From DASXMT01 sp035552655 (lineage in GTDB: Bacteria > Actinomycetota > Acidimicrobiia > Acidimicrobiales > RAAP-2), in NCBI GenBank assembly GCA_035552655.1, contig DASZLD010000083.1:1-17170 (forward strand): 17,170 bases of DNA, written 5' to 3'. Shown here one piece after another: positions 6,989-14,329 of the stretch. The notes under the pieces were generated by a model. The model worked only from the letters and a program-made list of their open reading frames with translations. It did no database searches and was not told where the DNA came from. Both the position numbers and the translations under genes were made by a program. The stretch's first letter is position 1. The number at the start of each line of letters is the position of its first letter.

Positions 6989-8759
6989 GGTTCGCTTCGA
7001 TGGGCGGCCGGCCGATCTGGCCGCGCTGGATCGCAGTTGTGCGGTCATGGCCTGTCGTGGTCCCGACGGATCGGGGGTCTGGGAGCAGGGTCCGGTGGCG
7101 CTGGGCCATCGCCGGTTGTCCATCATCGACCTCTCGGCCAACGGCGCCCAGCCCATGGTGGACCCGGCCACCGGCCTGTCCATCGCCTTCAACGGCTGTA
7201 TCTACAACTACAAACAGCTGCGTAGCGAACTGATCAGCCGGGGCCATTCCTTCTTCTCCCACTCCGACACCGAGGTGGTGGCCAAGGCCTATGCCCAGTG
7301 GGGCATCGACTGCGTGTCCCATTTCCACGGGATGTTCGCCTTCGCCATCGTCGAGCACGAGAGCGGCCGGCTGGTGCTGGGCCGGGACCGCCTGGGTATC
7401 AAGCCGCTGTACGTCACTCGAACGGCCGACCGGATGCGCTTCGCCTCGACGCTGCCGGCCCTGCTGGCCGGCGGAGGCGTCGACACCTCCATCGACCGCT
7501 CCGCCCTGGCCTGCTACATGACGTTCCATTCGGTGGTGCCCGCGCCCAACACCATGCTCAACGGCGTCCAGAAGCTTCCTCCGGCCACCGTCCGGGTGGT
7601 CGAGGCCGACGGTCGAACCCGGGACACCCACTACTGGGACCCGTCGTTCTCCCGGGACGGGACCCGGCGCGACCTGTCGGCCGAGGACTGGCAGGACCTG
7701 CTCATCGACGCCCTCCGGGTGGCGGTCAAGCGCCGGCAGGTGGCCGACGTGCCCGTCGGCGTCCTGCTCTCCGGCGGCATCGACTCCAGCCTGGTGGTGG
7801 CCCTGTTGGCCGAGGCCGGGCAACACGACCTCACCACCTTCAGCGTCGGCTTCGAGGATGCCGGAGGGGAGTCGGGCAACGAGTTCGAGTACTCCGACCT
7901 GGTCGCCTGCTACTTCGGCACCGATCACCACCGCATCGAGATCGACAGCTCACGCCTGCTCCCGGCCATCGACGGCGCCGTGCGGGCCATGAGCGAGCCC
8001 ATGGTCAGCCACGACTGCGTCGCCTTCTACCTGCTGAGCGAGGAGGTGTCCCGCTCCGTGAAGGTGGTCCAGTCCGGACAGGGGGCCGACGAGGTGCTGG
8101 GCGGTTACGACTGGTACCCGCCGTTGGCCGACGTCGAGCGGGACCACGCCGTCGAGGCCTACTCGTCGGTGTTCTTCGATCGGCGCTTCTCCCAGCTCGA
8201 CGAAGTCATGGCCGACGGCTGGCTCCCGGCTGACGACGTGCCCACCTCGTTCATCCGGGCCCAGTTCGGTCGACCCGGGGCCGAGACCTCCGTCGACGCC
8301 GCCCTCCGCAACGACACCACGATCATGTTGGTCGACGACCCGGTGAAGCGGGTCGACAACATGACCATGGCCTGGGGCCTGGAGGCCCGGGTCCCCTTCC
8401 TCGATCACGAGCTGGTCGAGCTGGCCGGGACCATCCCTCCCGCCCTGAAACTGGCCAACGGGGGCAAGGGCGTGCTCAAGGCGGCCAGCCGGGGCCTGGT
8501 GCCCGACGCGGTCATCGACCGGACCAAGGGGTACTTCCCTGTTCCCGCCATCCGCCAGCTCGAGGGCCCATACCTCGAGCGGGTGCGGGACGCCCTGACC
8601 GACCCGGCGGCCAAGGCCCGGGGACTGTTCCGGCCTGCGGCCGTGGAGCGCATGCTGGCCGCACCCAACGAGAGCCGGACCACCCTCGGCTCCAATGCCC
8701 TCTGGCAGTTGGGCTTGATCGAGATGTGGTTGCAGGCCATGGGCATCACCACGGCATGA
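6969..8759 (+). CDS. Asparagine-synthetase-like amidotransferase, N-acetylglutaminylglutamine amidotransferase type
   Basis: This 596-residue class II glutamine amidotransferase couples glutamine hydrolysis to ATP-dependent amidation of a carboxylate. The N-terminal Ntn domain begins MCGLAGEV, so C2 is the nucleophile once Met is removed. GHRRLSIIDLS (46-56), FNGCIYNY (74-81) and HSDTEV (98-103) bind glutamine. The synthetase domain has the PP-loop LLSGGIDSS (266-274) and GQGADEVLGGYDWYP (370-384). 'FNGCIYNY', 'FFSHSDTEV' and 'RDRLGIKPLY' fit the NAGGN-trio amidotransferase group (TIGR03104-like) better than ordinary AsnB, which has FNGEIYN; this subgroup call is from memory of the family pattern. 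The ATG overlaps the ligase gene by 20 bp, behind GAGGGGGA, and the TGA overlaps the next ATG, so all three are translationally coupled. Likely substrate: the peptide made by the upstream ligase. A free-asparagine synthetase is the alternative. Confidence 0.87.
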   Translation: MCGLAGEVRFDGRPADLAALDRSCAVMACRGPDGSGVWEQGPVALGHRRLSIIDLSANGAQPMVDPATGLSIAFNGCIYNYKQLRSELISRGHSFFSHSDTEVVAKAYAQWGIDCVSHFHGMFAFAIVEHESGRLVLGRDRLGIKPLYVTRTADRMRFASTLPALLAGGGVDTSIDRSALACYMTFHSVVPAPNTMLNGVQKLPPATVRVVEADGRTRDTHYWDPSFSRDGTRRDLSAEDWQDLLIDALRVAVKRRQVADVPVGVLLSGGIDSSLVVALLAEAGQHDLTTFSVGFEDAGGESGNEFEYSDLVACYFGTDHHRIEIDSSRLLPAIDGAVRAMSEPMVSHDCVAFYLLSEEVSRSVKVVQSGQGADEVLGGYDWYPPLADVERDHAVEAYSSVFFDRRFSQLDEVMADGWLPADDVPTSFIRAQFGRPGAETSVDAALRNDTTIMLVDDPVKRVDNMTMAWGLEARVPFLDHELVELAGTIPPALKLANGGKGVLKAASRGLVPDAVIDRTKGYFPVPAIRQLEGPYLERVRDALTDPAAKARGLFRPAAVERMLAAPNESRTTLGSNALWQLGLIEMWLQAMGITTA

Positions 8760-10639
8760 CGGACACCGAGCGCACCCCCGTCCTGTCTGCCGCTACGGAT
8801 GACTTGATCGACGAGCTGGTCGGCGCGTGGGGCTGTTGGGCCCCCACCCTGGCCCCCGACGGTCGCCGGTTGGCGTACGTGAGCGACCGGCGGGGGACCC
8901 CCGAGCTGTGGGTGGGACCCATCGACGGCAGCGACCGGGACGTCGTCCTCTCCGTCTCGGTGGACCCGGTGCTGGCCGTGCGCTGGTCGCCCGACGGGGA
9001 GTGGCTGGCCTGCTCGGTGGCCACAGGCGGCGGGGTTCGCTCCGAGGTGTGGGTGCTGCGTCCCGACGGCTCGGACCGGCGACGCCTGGCCGGGTCTCCC
9101 GAACACGCCGCCCTCGGCTCGTGGGCCCGTCGCGGCCATCGGGTGGTGGTCACCGTCCGCCACGACGAGGGGGAGACCAATCGATGTCTGCTCTTCGATC
9201 CGGCCACCGGCGTGGAGGAGGAGATCGTGGCCGGCGGCCTGGTCGAGGTACTGGATCTCTCGGCCGACGAGCGGTTCGCACTGGTGCGGGACGGTACTCG
9301 GGGCGCCCATGTCTGCCAGATCCTGGATCGACAGAGCGACACCGAACACGAGGTCCTGCCCCATCCCGGCACCGGATCGACCGAGCGCGGGTTGCTGCGC
9401 CCGCCCCCCACCGGTGAGCCCGCCGCCCTCATCGCCTACGTGGTGACCGATGCCGGCCAGGCCCGACCGACGCTGGTGGCGGTGCCGGTCGGCGCCGACG
9501 GCGACCGGGACCAGGCCGGTGCCGTGGCTCACCGCGATGACGCCGAGCTCGAGCTGGTCGACGGGGACGACGAGGGCACCACCATGCTGTTGGCCTGGAA
9601 CGTCGAGGGTCGAACCGAGTTGGAGCTGCTGGACACGGCCACGTCGAAGCGGCGGGGGTTCGCTGATCTACCCGGGTCGGTGGTCACGGGCATGGCCATG
9701 GCCCGCGACGGCGATCGTGCCGTGTTGGCCATCGAGGATCCGTCCTCTCCCTCGAGGCTGTGGGAGCTCGACCTCGACAGTGGCCGCTGGCGCCCGCTGT
9801 CGCCCACCGGCCCCAGCCGTCACCGTTGCGTGATGCCGACACTCGAACGGTTCGAGTCCCACGACGGCCTGGTCATCACCGGATGGCTCTACCGTCCATC
9901 CGGCCCCACCTCGGGACCAGCGGTGGTGAGCATTCACGGTGGTCCCGAGGGCCAGGAACGACCGGTGTTCAATCCTCAGCACCAGGTGCTGGTGGCTGCC
10001 GGCATCGTCGTGTTCGCGCCGAACATACGGGGCTCATCGGGTTTCGGCCGGACCTTCGTGCACGCCGACGACCGATTCGGTCGTCTGGATGCCATCGCCG
10101 ACGTCGCCGCCTGTGCGTCGTGGCTGGTCACCCAAGGACTGGCCGATCCCCACCGGATGGCGGTGAGCGGCCGCTCCTATGGCGGGTACGTGACGCTGAT
10201 GGCCCTGATGCTCTATCCGGAGCTGTTCACCGCGGGCGTGGACATCTGTGGGATGTCCGACCTCACCACGTTCTTCCGGGACACCGAGCCCTGGATCGCG
10301 GCGGCGGCGGTGACCAAGTACGGCGATCCCCAACGCGACGCCATGCTGTTGGCCAACTTGTCGCCACTGCGCCACGTCGAGCGCATCCAGGCCCCGCTGT
10401 TGGTGGTGCACGGGGAGCTCGATACCAACGTGCCCGTGACCGAGGCGCGCCAGGTCCTCGGGGCCCTGGCCGAATTGCACAGCGACGTGGAGTACCTGGA
10501 ACTGGCGGGCGAGGGCCACGAGTACCGGCGGGTGTCATCCCGTCGTCTCTTGCTGCAGACCATGACCCGCTTCCTGACCCGGACGCTGGTGGCGCACCGG
10601 ACGCCCCACGCCGCTACCGGGTCTGCGATTGAGGCCTGA
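8756..10639 (+). CDS. S9 family (prolyl oligopeptidase / acylaminoacyl-peptidase-like) serine hydrolase
   Basis: This 627-residue protein starts at the ATG that overlaps the amidotransferase stop (ATGA at 8756-8759); an upstream GTG at 8726 would only add a histidine-rich stretch inside the previous gene. Residues about 20-345 form a beta-propeller-like domain with TolB/WD-type strands (LAPDGRRLAYVSD, WSPDGEWLACSV, ARDGDRAVLAI). Residues about 365-612 are the catalytic alpha/beta hydrolase: the HGGPEGQ oxyanion region (394-400), nucleophile S474 in SGRSYGGY, D556 in HGELDTNVP and H588 in GEGHEYRR. No signal peptide is visible, so it probably acts in the cytoplasm on short or blocked peptides; the propeller normally excludes large substrates. 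Being last in the ligase-amidotransferase operon, it may process or recycle the peptide product. Its final residues (about 616-627) are encoded by the first copy of a tandem repeat. Confidence 0.86.
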   Translation: MTDTERTPVLSAATDDLIDELVGAWGCWAPTLAPDGRRLAYVSDRRGTPELWVGPIDGSDRDVVLSVSVDPVLAVRWSPDGEWLACSVATGGGVRSEVWVLRPDGSDRRRLAGSPEHAALGSWARRGHRVVVTVRHDEGETNRCLLFDPATGVEEEIVAGGLVEVLDLSADERFALVRDGTRGAHVCQILDRQSDTEHEVLPHPGTGSTERGLLRPPPTGEPAALIAYVVTDAGQARPTLVAVPVGADGDRDQAGAVAHRDDAELELVDGDDEGTTMLLAWNVEGRTELELLDTATSKRRGFADLPGSVVTGMAMARDGDRAVLAIEDPSSPSRLWELDLDSGRWRPLSPTGPSRHRCVMPTLERFESHDGLVITGWLYRPSGPTSGPAVVSIHGGPEGQERPVFNPQHQVLVAAGIVVFAPNIRGSSGFGRTFVHADDRFGRLDAIADVAACASWLVTQGLADPHRMAVSGRSYGGYVTLMALMLYPELFTAGVDICGMSDLTTFFRDTEPWIAAAAVTKYGDPQRDAMLLANLSPLRHVERIQAPLLVVHGELDTNVPVTEARQVLGALAELHSDVEYLELAGEGHEYRRVSSRRLLLQTMTRFLTRTLVAHRTPHAATGSAIEA

Positions 10640-10779
10640 GCCGAAGGTGCGACGGACGCCCCACGCCGCTACCGGGTCTGGTGTTGAGCGGTGAGCCGGA
10701 GGTGGGACTGATCGACCAGCCCCGCTATCGGGTCTGCGATTGAGCAGTGAGTCGGAGGTGCGACTGGTCGACCAGCCAC
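10598..10779. repeat. Three tandem 55-56 bp repeats at a convergent gene junction, plus a partial fourth
   Basis: Copies lie at 10598-10652 (55 bp), 10653-10707 (55 bp) and 10708-10763 (56 bp), with a partial match continuing to about 10779. On the minus strand each copy re-encodes the end of the PuuD-like protein: SHLRLTAQSQTR-stop in the copy used by the gene, SHLRLTAQHQTR-stop in the middle copy and SHLRLRPQSQTR-stop in the distal one. The middle copy even retains the preceding LVDQ. The distal copy provides the last codons and the stop of the S9 hydrolase on the other strand. The copies are not identical, so the duplication is not very recent. I see no strong hairpin in the unit. Confidence 0.88.
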
Positions 10780-11465
10780 GAGAACAGCCGGCGCTGCTGG
10801 GCCTGGTCGGCTAGTTGCTCGGGATGCCACTGCACCCCGATGATCCGGGACCGCCGGTCTTCGACCGCCTCGATGGTCCCGTCTTCGGCCCAGGCCACGG
10901 CCCGGAGGTCTTCGCCCACCGTGTCGACGGCCTGATGGTGCAGTGAATTCACCCGTACCTCGTCGGCGCCGAGGATGTCCCGAAGCTCACTGTCGGGATC
11001 GACCCGGACGGCATGGACCAGGTCGTGGGGCCGATCGATGACCAGGTGGGGCTGGGCGGTCACCGCCGGCAGGTCCTGGATCAGGGTGCCGCCCCGGGCC
11101 ACGTTCACGATCTGGATGCCACGACACACGGCCAGCACGGGAATGCCGGTCGCCACCGCCTCGGCTACCAGTTCGACTTCTGCCCGGTCGCGGTCGACGT
11201 CGACGCCCCCGGTCTCGGGGGATTGGGCGGCACCGTAACGTGCCGGCTCCACATCGCCGCCCCCGGTGAACAGGAGGCCGTCTGCTCGGGAGAGCATGGC
11301 CGACGACCCGGCCCGACCGATCAGGAGAAAAGGGACCCCGCCGGCCTCGGCCACCCTGTCGCCGTAGTCACGTTGCGTCCCGTCGATCACCCGTCCGTTG
11401 GCGGCGATGCGCCCGGCGCTGATGGCGATGAAGCGGACTTCGTCGCTGGAGAACGGCGCACTCAT
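10725..11465 (-). CDS. Gamma-glutamyl-gamma-aminobutyrate hydrolase family protein (class I glutamine amidotransferase fold, PuuD-like)
   Basis: This 246-residue protein belongs to the peptidase C26 / PuuD-like group, which hydrolyses gamma-glutamyl amides. The triad is complete: C114 in LAVCRGIQIVN, with H214 and E216 in VQWHPEQ. Other family marks are DGLLFTGGGDVEPARYG (62-78), GGTLIQDLP (125-133) and VNSLHHQAVD (172-181). There is no synthetase domain, so it is a stand-alone hydrolase. The ATG at 11463-11465 has no clear Shine-Dalgarno. The frame stays open upstream through the 12-bp minisatellite but shows no ATG, GTG or TTG there. It converges on the ligase/amidotransferase/S9 operon. 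A gamma-glutamyl hydrolase beside a GCS2-type ligase suggests shared chemistry; a role in polyamine or spermidine catabolism is the other common one. The C-terminal SHLRLTAQSQTR is the repeat-derived tail. Confidence 0.88.
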   Translation of the reverse strand: MSAPFSSDEVRFIAISAGRIAANGRVIDGTQRDYGDRVAEAGGVPFLLIGRAGSSAMLSRADGLLFTGGGDVEPARYGAAQSPETGGVDVDRDRAEVELVAEAVATGIPVLAVCRGIQIVNVARGGTLIQDLPAVTAQPHLVIDRPHDLVHAVRVDPDSELRDILGADEVRVNSLHHQAVDTVGEDLRAVAWAEDGTIEAVEDRRSRIIGVQWHPEQLADQAQQRRLFSWLVDQSHLRLTAQSQTR

Positions 11466-11506
11466 GAGCGGTCCCGGTCGGAGGGGGCGGGGACGCCGAG
11501 GGGTCC

Positions 11507-11602
11507 GGGTCTGGTGCTCGGTCTGCTGCTGGGTCTGGTGCTGGGTCTGGTGCTGGGTCTGGTGCTGGGTCTGGTGCTGGGTCTGGTGCTGGGTCTGGTG
11601 CT
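11507..11602. repeat. 12-bp minisatellite, eight units
   Basis: The unit is GGGTCTGGTGCT. Copy 1 (11507-11518) is perfect, copy 2 (11519-11530) has two changes, and copies 3-8 (11531-11602) are six perfect units. The array occupies most of the 146-bp gap between the stop of the small ORF and the start of the PuuD-like gene. A length of 12 keeps any frame: on plus it would read LVLG repeats, on minus QHQT repeats. Neither reading has a convincing start codon, so I treat it as non-coding. Identical copies suggest recent slippage expansion. Confidence 0.93.
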
Positions 11603-11626
11603 CACGCCCCCTCAGCCGGGGGTGTG
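11603..11626 (-). terminator. GC-rich hairpin overlapping the small-ORF stop
   Basis: CACGCCCCC and GGGGGTGTG pair over nine positions (one G-T) around a 6-nt loop, TCAGCC. The loop contains the TGA of the minus-strand small ORF (complement of 11612-11614). No T-tract follows on either strand, so termination would have to be of the T-less kind seen in GC-rich actinobacteria. It may also only mark a decayed repeat copy that abuts the minisatellite. Confidence 0.4.
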
Positions 11627-11764
11627 AGCTTCGTCGTCAGGATGACGGGACGGCTCAGCCGAGAACCGATCGGCCGGCGCCTCGTCGAGTTGGGCCATGA
11701 GCGCCTGGGTGGCCCGGGCGTCGCCGGCGGTATCGAACGCACCATGCAAACTGAACCTGGTCAT
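11612..11764 (-). CDS. Small hypothetical protein, 50 residues
   Basis: An ORF from ATG (11762-11764) begins MTRFSLHGAFDTAGDARAT and ends DDEAHTPG. Support comes from a strong AAAGGAGAG ten bases upstream and a balanced amino-acid composition with an acidic, proline-containing tail. The GTG immediately before the ATG sits seven bases from the Shine-Dalgarno and could be the true start. I do not recognise the protein. It has no transmembrane segment, signal peptide or cysteine. It lies upstream of the PuuD-like gene on the same strand, separated by the minisatellite, and could be co-transcribed with it. The upstream extension of the frame (KAKPKAKE) is generated by a 12-bp duplication and is not needed. 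Confidence 0.45.
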   Translation of the reverse strand: MTRFSLHGAFDTAGDARATQALMAQLDEAPADRFSAEPSRHPDDEAHTPG

Positions 11765-11779
11765 CACGGGCGGACTCTC

Positions 11780-11803
11780 CTTTGCTTTCGGCTTTGCTTT
11801 CGG
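11780..11803. repeat. Perfect 12-bp direct duplication next to the small-ORF ribosome binding site
   Basis: CTTTGCTTTCGG occurs twice back to back (11780-11791 and 11792-11803). On the minus strand the proximal copy supplies the AAAG of the AAAGGAGAG Shine-Dalgarno of the small ORF. The rest of the stretch up to the HAD gene (11804-11929) holds a short direct repeat of CCGGTAA near 11850-11866 and otherwise nothing I can assign. Confidence 0.75.
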
Positions 11804-11929
11804 CGGGGATTGATGCCCACGTCCAGTTGTATCCCGGAGATGTTTCGTGCCGGTAACGGGCCGGTAATTTGCGGTCGAATGTGCTCGCGGCGGGTGTTCG
11901 TGGCCGTTGCCGAGCAATAGCGTGGATGC

Positions 11930-12724
11930 ATGGCTGATGGGGTCCTGCTCGACATCGACGGGGTCCTGACCGTCTCATGGGAGCCGTTGTCCGGGGCGGT
12001 CGAGACGATCCGCTGGCTCCAGGCCGAAGGAATCGGGTTTCGACTGGTCACCAACACATCGTCGAAGTCTCGAGACCAGATAGCCGCCCTGCTGGCCAGG
12101 GCAGGTATGGTCGTCGGCGCAGACCGCATTCTCACTGCGGTGACCAGCGCGGCCCGATACCTGGGCGAGCACTTCGCCGGGGTGGGCTGCCTGGTGGTGA
12201 ACGAGGGCGACATCGGTGAGGACCTTGACGGGGTGGCAGTGGTCGATGTGGTCGATGCCCCCTCAGCCGGAGTGGTTCTGCTTGGCGGTGCCGGTCCGAG
12301 TACCGGCTACCAGGAGCTCGACGCTGCGTTCAAACTGGCGGCCGACGGCGTTCCCGTGGTGGCCCTGCATCGCAACACGCGCTATCAGACGGCTGACGGC
12401 CCGGCGCTGGACATGGGTGCGTTCATCGTGGGCATCGAGGCCGCGGCCCATGCCGACGTCTCTGTGGTGGGAAAGCCGGCAGCCGCCTTCTTTCACGCCG
12501 CAGTGGCTGATCTAGGAACGACAGCTGAAGCCATGGTCGTCGTCGGGGATGACATCGACGCCGACGTCCTCGGGGCCCAGGCGGTGGGGATGACCGGCGT
12601 ACTGGTGCGGACAGGCAAGTTCCGCACGTCGGACCTGGAAGGGGCCGAGCCCGGGCCCGACCATGTGATCGATGGCATCGGCGATCTCCCCGGGCTCTGG
12701 CCGCAGTTGGGTGGGGACGACTGA
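11930..12724 (+). CDS. HAD-IIA family phosphatase, LHPP-like
   Basis: This 264-residue HAD-superfamily hydrolase has a C2 cap of the IIA type. Motif I is LLDIDGVLTVSWEPL (6-20), with nucleophile D8 and acid/base D10. Motif II is LVTNTSS (39-45). Motif III is the lysine in VGKPAAAFF (K182). Motif IV is VGDDIDADVLGAQ (205-217), holding the Mg2+ aspartates. The cap runs from about residue 80 to 180. The immediate 'LTVSWEPL' after motif I and the GKP motif fit the group containing LHPP (phospholysine/phosphohistidine phosphatase) better than NagD or phosphoglycolate phosphatase, but substrate cannot be assigned. The start is ATG at 11930 with only a weak GTGG upstream. It converges on zwf, and a hairpin follows its stop. 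No functional link to either neighbour is evident. Confidence 0.85.
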   Translation: MADGVLLDIDGVLTVSWEPLSGAVETIRWLQAEGIGFRLVTNTSSKSRDQIAALLARAGMVVGADRILTAVTSAARYLGEHFAGVGCLVVNEGDIGEDLDGVAVVDVVDAPSAGVVLLGGAGPSTGYQELDAAFKLAADGVPVVALHRNTRYQTADGPALDMGAFIVGIEAAAHADVSVVGKPAAAFFHAAVADLGTTAEAMVVVGDDIDADVLGAQAVGMTGVLVRTGKFRTSDLEGAEPGPDHVIDGIGDLPGLWPQLGGDD

Positions 12725-12748
12725 CGATCAGCCAGGACCATTCTGAGC

Positions 12749-12766
12749 GTTGCCATTGGCGGCAAC
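12749..12766. terminator. Hairpin between the convergent HAD and zwf genes
   Basis: GTTGCC and GGCAAC pair as a six-base stem with an ATTGGC loop, 25 bp after the HAD stop codon. There is no T-run on either side. Position between two convergent genes favours a bidirectional terminator. A second possible stem, GGGGC/GCCCC at 12836-12855, overlaps the last codons of zwf. Confidence 0.45.
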
Positions 12767-12832
12767 AGGCTGTGTAAGTGCCCCTGGGGGAATGTCGAGG
12801 CCCTCCGAAGATGGGCCGACGCAGAGACTCCT

Positions 12833-14329
12833 TCAGGGGCGTTGGCGCCAGCCCCGCTCGAAGGGCAGCCGCCACGATCGCGGCTCGATGAGATCCTGGA
12901 TGGCCTGCGGGCCCCACGAGCCCACCCGGTACGGCTGGACGTCGGGTGGGGAATCGAGAAGCGCTTGGGACACCTCCCACAGCCGCTCGATGCCCTCGGC
13001 GTTGGTGAATAGTGTCTGGTCCCCGCTCATGGCGTCGTAGATCAGGCGTTCGTAGGCCTCGAGCACGCTCTCGGCGTCCTCCGTCTCGTGCAGGGCGAAC
13101 TGCAGGCTCAGCTTGTCCAGCTTCATCCCCGGGCCCGGATGCTTGCCGTAAAAGGAGAGCGACAGCTTGGACGAGTCGGCCAGGTCGAAGGTCAGATGGT
13201 CGGGACCATGGGAGCCCACCCCCGACCCGGCGGGGAACATCGACTTGGGCGGCTCGCGAAAGGCAATGGAGACGATGCGCGCCCCTTCGGCCATCTGCTT
13301 CCCCGTCCGCAGGAAGAAGGGCACGCCGGCCCAACGCCAGTTGTCGATCTCGCACCGCAGGGCGATGAACGTCTCGGTGTCCGATCCGGGCGCCACCCCG
13401 GGATTGTTGCCGTACCCGTCGTACTGGCCCCGGACCACCTGGGCGGGATCGATGGGGACCAGCGAGCGGAACACCTTGTTCTTTTCCTCGCTGATGGCTC
13501 TGGGCTCGAGGGCGGTGGGTGGCTCCATGGCCACGAAGGCCAGGATCTGGAAGAGGTGGGTGACGACCATGTCCCGGTATGCCCCCGTCTGCTCGTAGAA
13601 CGGTCCCCGGGCACCGACGCCCAGGGTCTCGGGCACGTCTATCTGGATATGGTCGATGTGCTGGCGGTTCCAGATGGGCTCGAAGAGCCCGTTGGCGAAG
13701 CGGAAGGCCAGGATGTTCTGGGCCGCCTCCTTGCCCAGGAAGTGATCGATCCGGAACACCTGGTCCTCGTCGAAGATCTGCTGGACCATGCCGTTCAACC
13801 GCTGGGCGCTGCCCAGGTCGGTGCCGAAGGGCTTCTCCATGATGACCCGGGACCGGTCGTTGAGGCCGGCATCGCCCAGGGTCCGGATCACCGACGGCGT
13901 GGCATGGGGCGGGATGCTCAGATAGTGGAGGCGCCGGGCCCCGATATCGAGGGCCGCCTCGGCCGTCCGGACGGCGGTGGCCAACCCGTCGACCCCATGG
14001 GCCCCGGGCACGTAGTGCAGGTGCTGGCTGAATTCCCGCCACTGCTCCTCGTCGACTCCGCCTCGGGCGAACTCGTCGCAGGCCTTCCGGGCCAGATCGC
14101 GGTAGCCCTGGTCATCGAGGTCCTCCAGCGAGGTGGCCACGATCCGGCACTCGGGGAGCAGGCGAGCCTGCGACAAGTGGAACAGCCCGGGCAGCAGCTT
14201 TCGCCGGGCCAGATCGCCGGTGGCCCCGAAGAGCACCACCACATGCGGGGGTAATGGGGCATGGTCCCCGTCGGTCTCGGCCGGCGCCGATCGGGTCACG
14301 GCCCGAGCTTGCTCGTTGGTCAGGGTCAC
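12833..14329 (-). CDS. zwf: Glucose-6-phosphate 1-dehydrogenase
   Basis: This 498-residue enzyme oxidises glucose 6-phosphate to 6-phosphogluconolactone, the NADPH-forming entry to the oxidative pentose phosphate pathway. The Rossmann motif is FGATGDLARRKLLP (34-47). EKPFGTDL (165-172) and the active-site signature RIDHFLGKE (193-201, with H196) bind substrate. H258 in VVTHLFQ is the expected general base. FFLRTGK and VSIAFREPP mark the C-terminal domain, and YERLIYDAMSGDQTLF is intact. Length is normal. The start is GTG at 14327-14329, with no good Shine-Dalgarno of its own; it overlaps the stop of a 9-codon leader ORF that has one. The usual partner genes (opcA, pgl, tal) are not in the window. 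NADPH from this step could feed PHA monomer synthesis, but that link is metabolic and not positional. Confidence 0.95.
   Translation of the reverse strand: MTLTNEQARAVTRSAPAETDGDHAPLPPHVVVLFGATGDLARRKLLPGLFHLSQARLLPECRIVATSLEDLDDQGYRDLARKACDEFARGGVDEEQWREFSQHLHYVPGAHGVDGLATAVRTAEAALDIGARRLHYLSIPPHATPSVIRTLGDAGLNDRSRVIMEKPFGTDLGSAQRLNGMVQQIFDEDQVFRIDHFLGKEAAQNILAFRFANGLFEPIWNRQHIDHIQIDVPETLGVGARGPFYEQTGAYRDMVVTHLFQILAFVAMEPPTALEPRAISEEKNKVFRSLVPIDPAQVVRGQYDGYGNNPGVAPGSDTETFIALRCEIDNWRWAGVPFFLRTGKQMAEGARIVSIAFREPPKSMFPAGSGVGSHGPDHLTFDLADSSKLSLSFYGKHPGPGMKLDKLSLQFALHETEDAESVLEAYERLIYDAMSGDQTLFTNAEGIERLWEVSQALLDSPPDVQPYRVGSWGPQAIQDLIEPRSWRLPFERGWRQRP

Noticed and set aside
4907..7192. 761-codon minus-strand open frame opposite the ligase and amidotransferase genes
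   Set aside because: It spans two genes with clear motifs on the plus strand and shows no recognisable domain itself.
8726..8755. Upstream GTG start for the S9 hydrolase (adds MVAGHGHHHG)
   Set aside because: The ATG overlapping the previous stop as ATGA is the normal coupled start, and the extra residues are out-of-frame amidotransferase codons.
11013..11627. Plus-strand frame ending in LVLG repeats, which looks like a hydrophobic repeat protein
   Set aside because: The first two thirds are antisense to the PuuD-like gene, and the LVLG run is only the translated 12-bp minisatellite.
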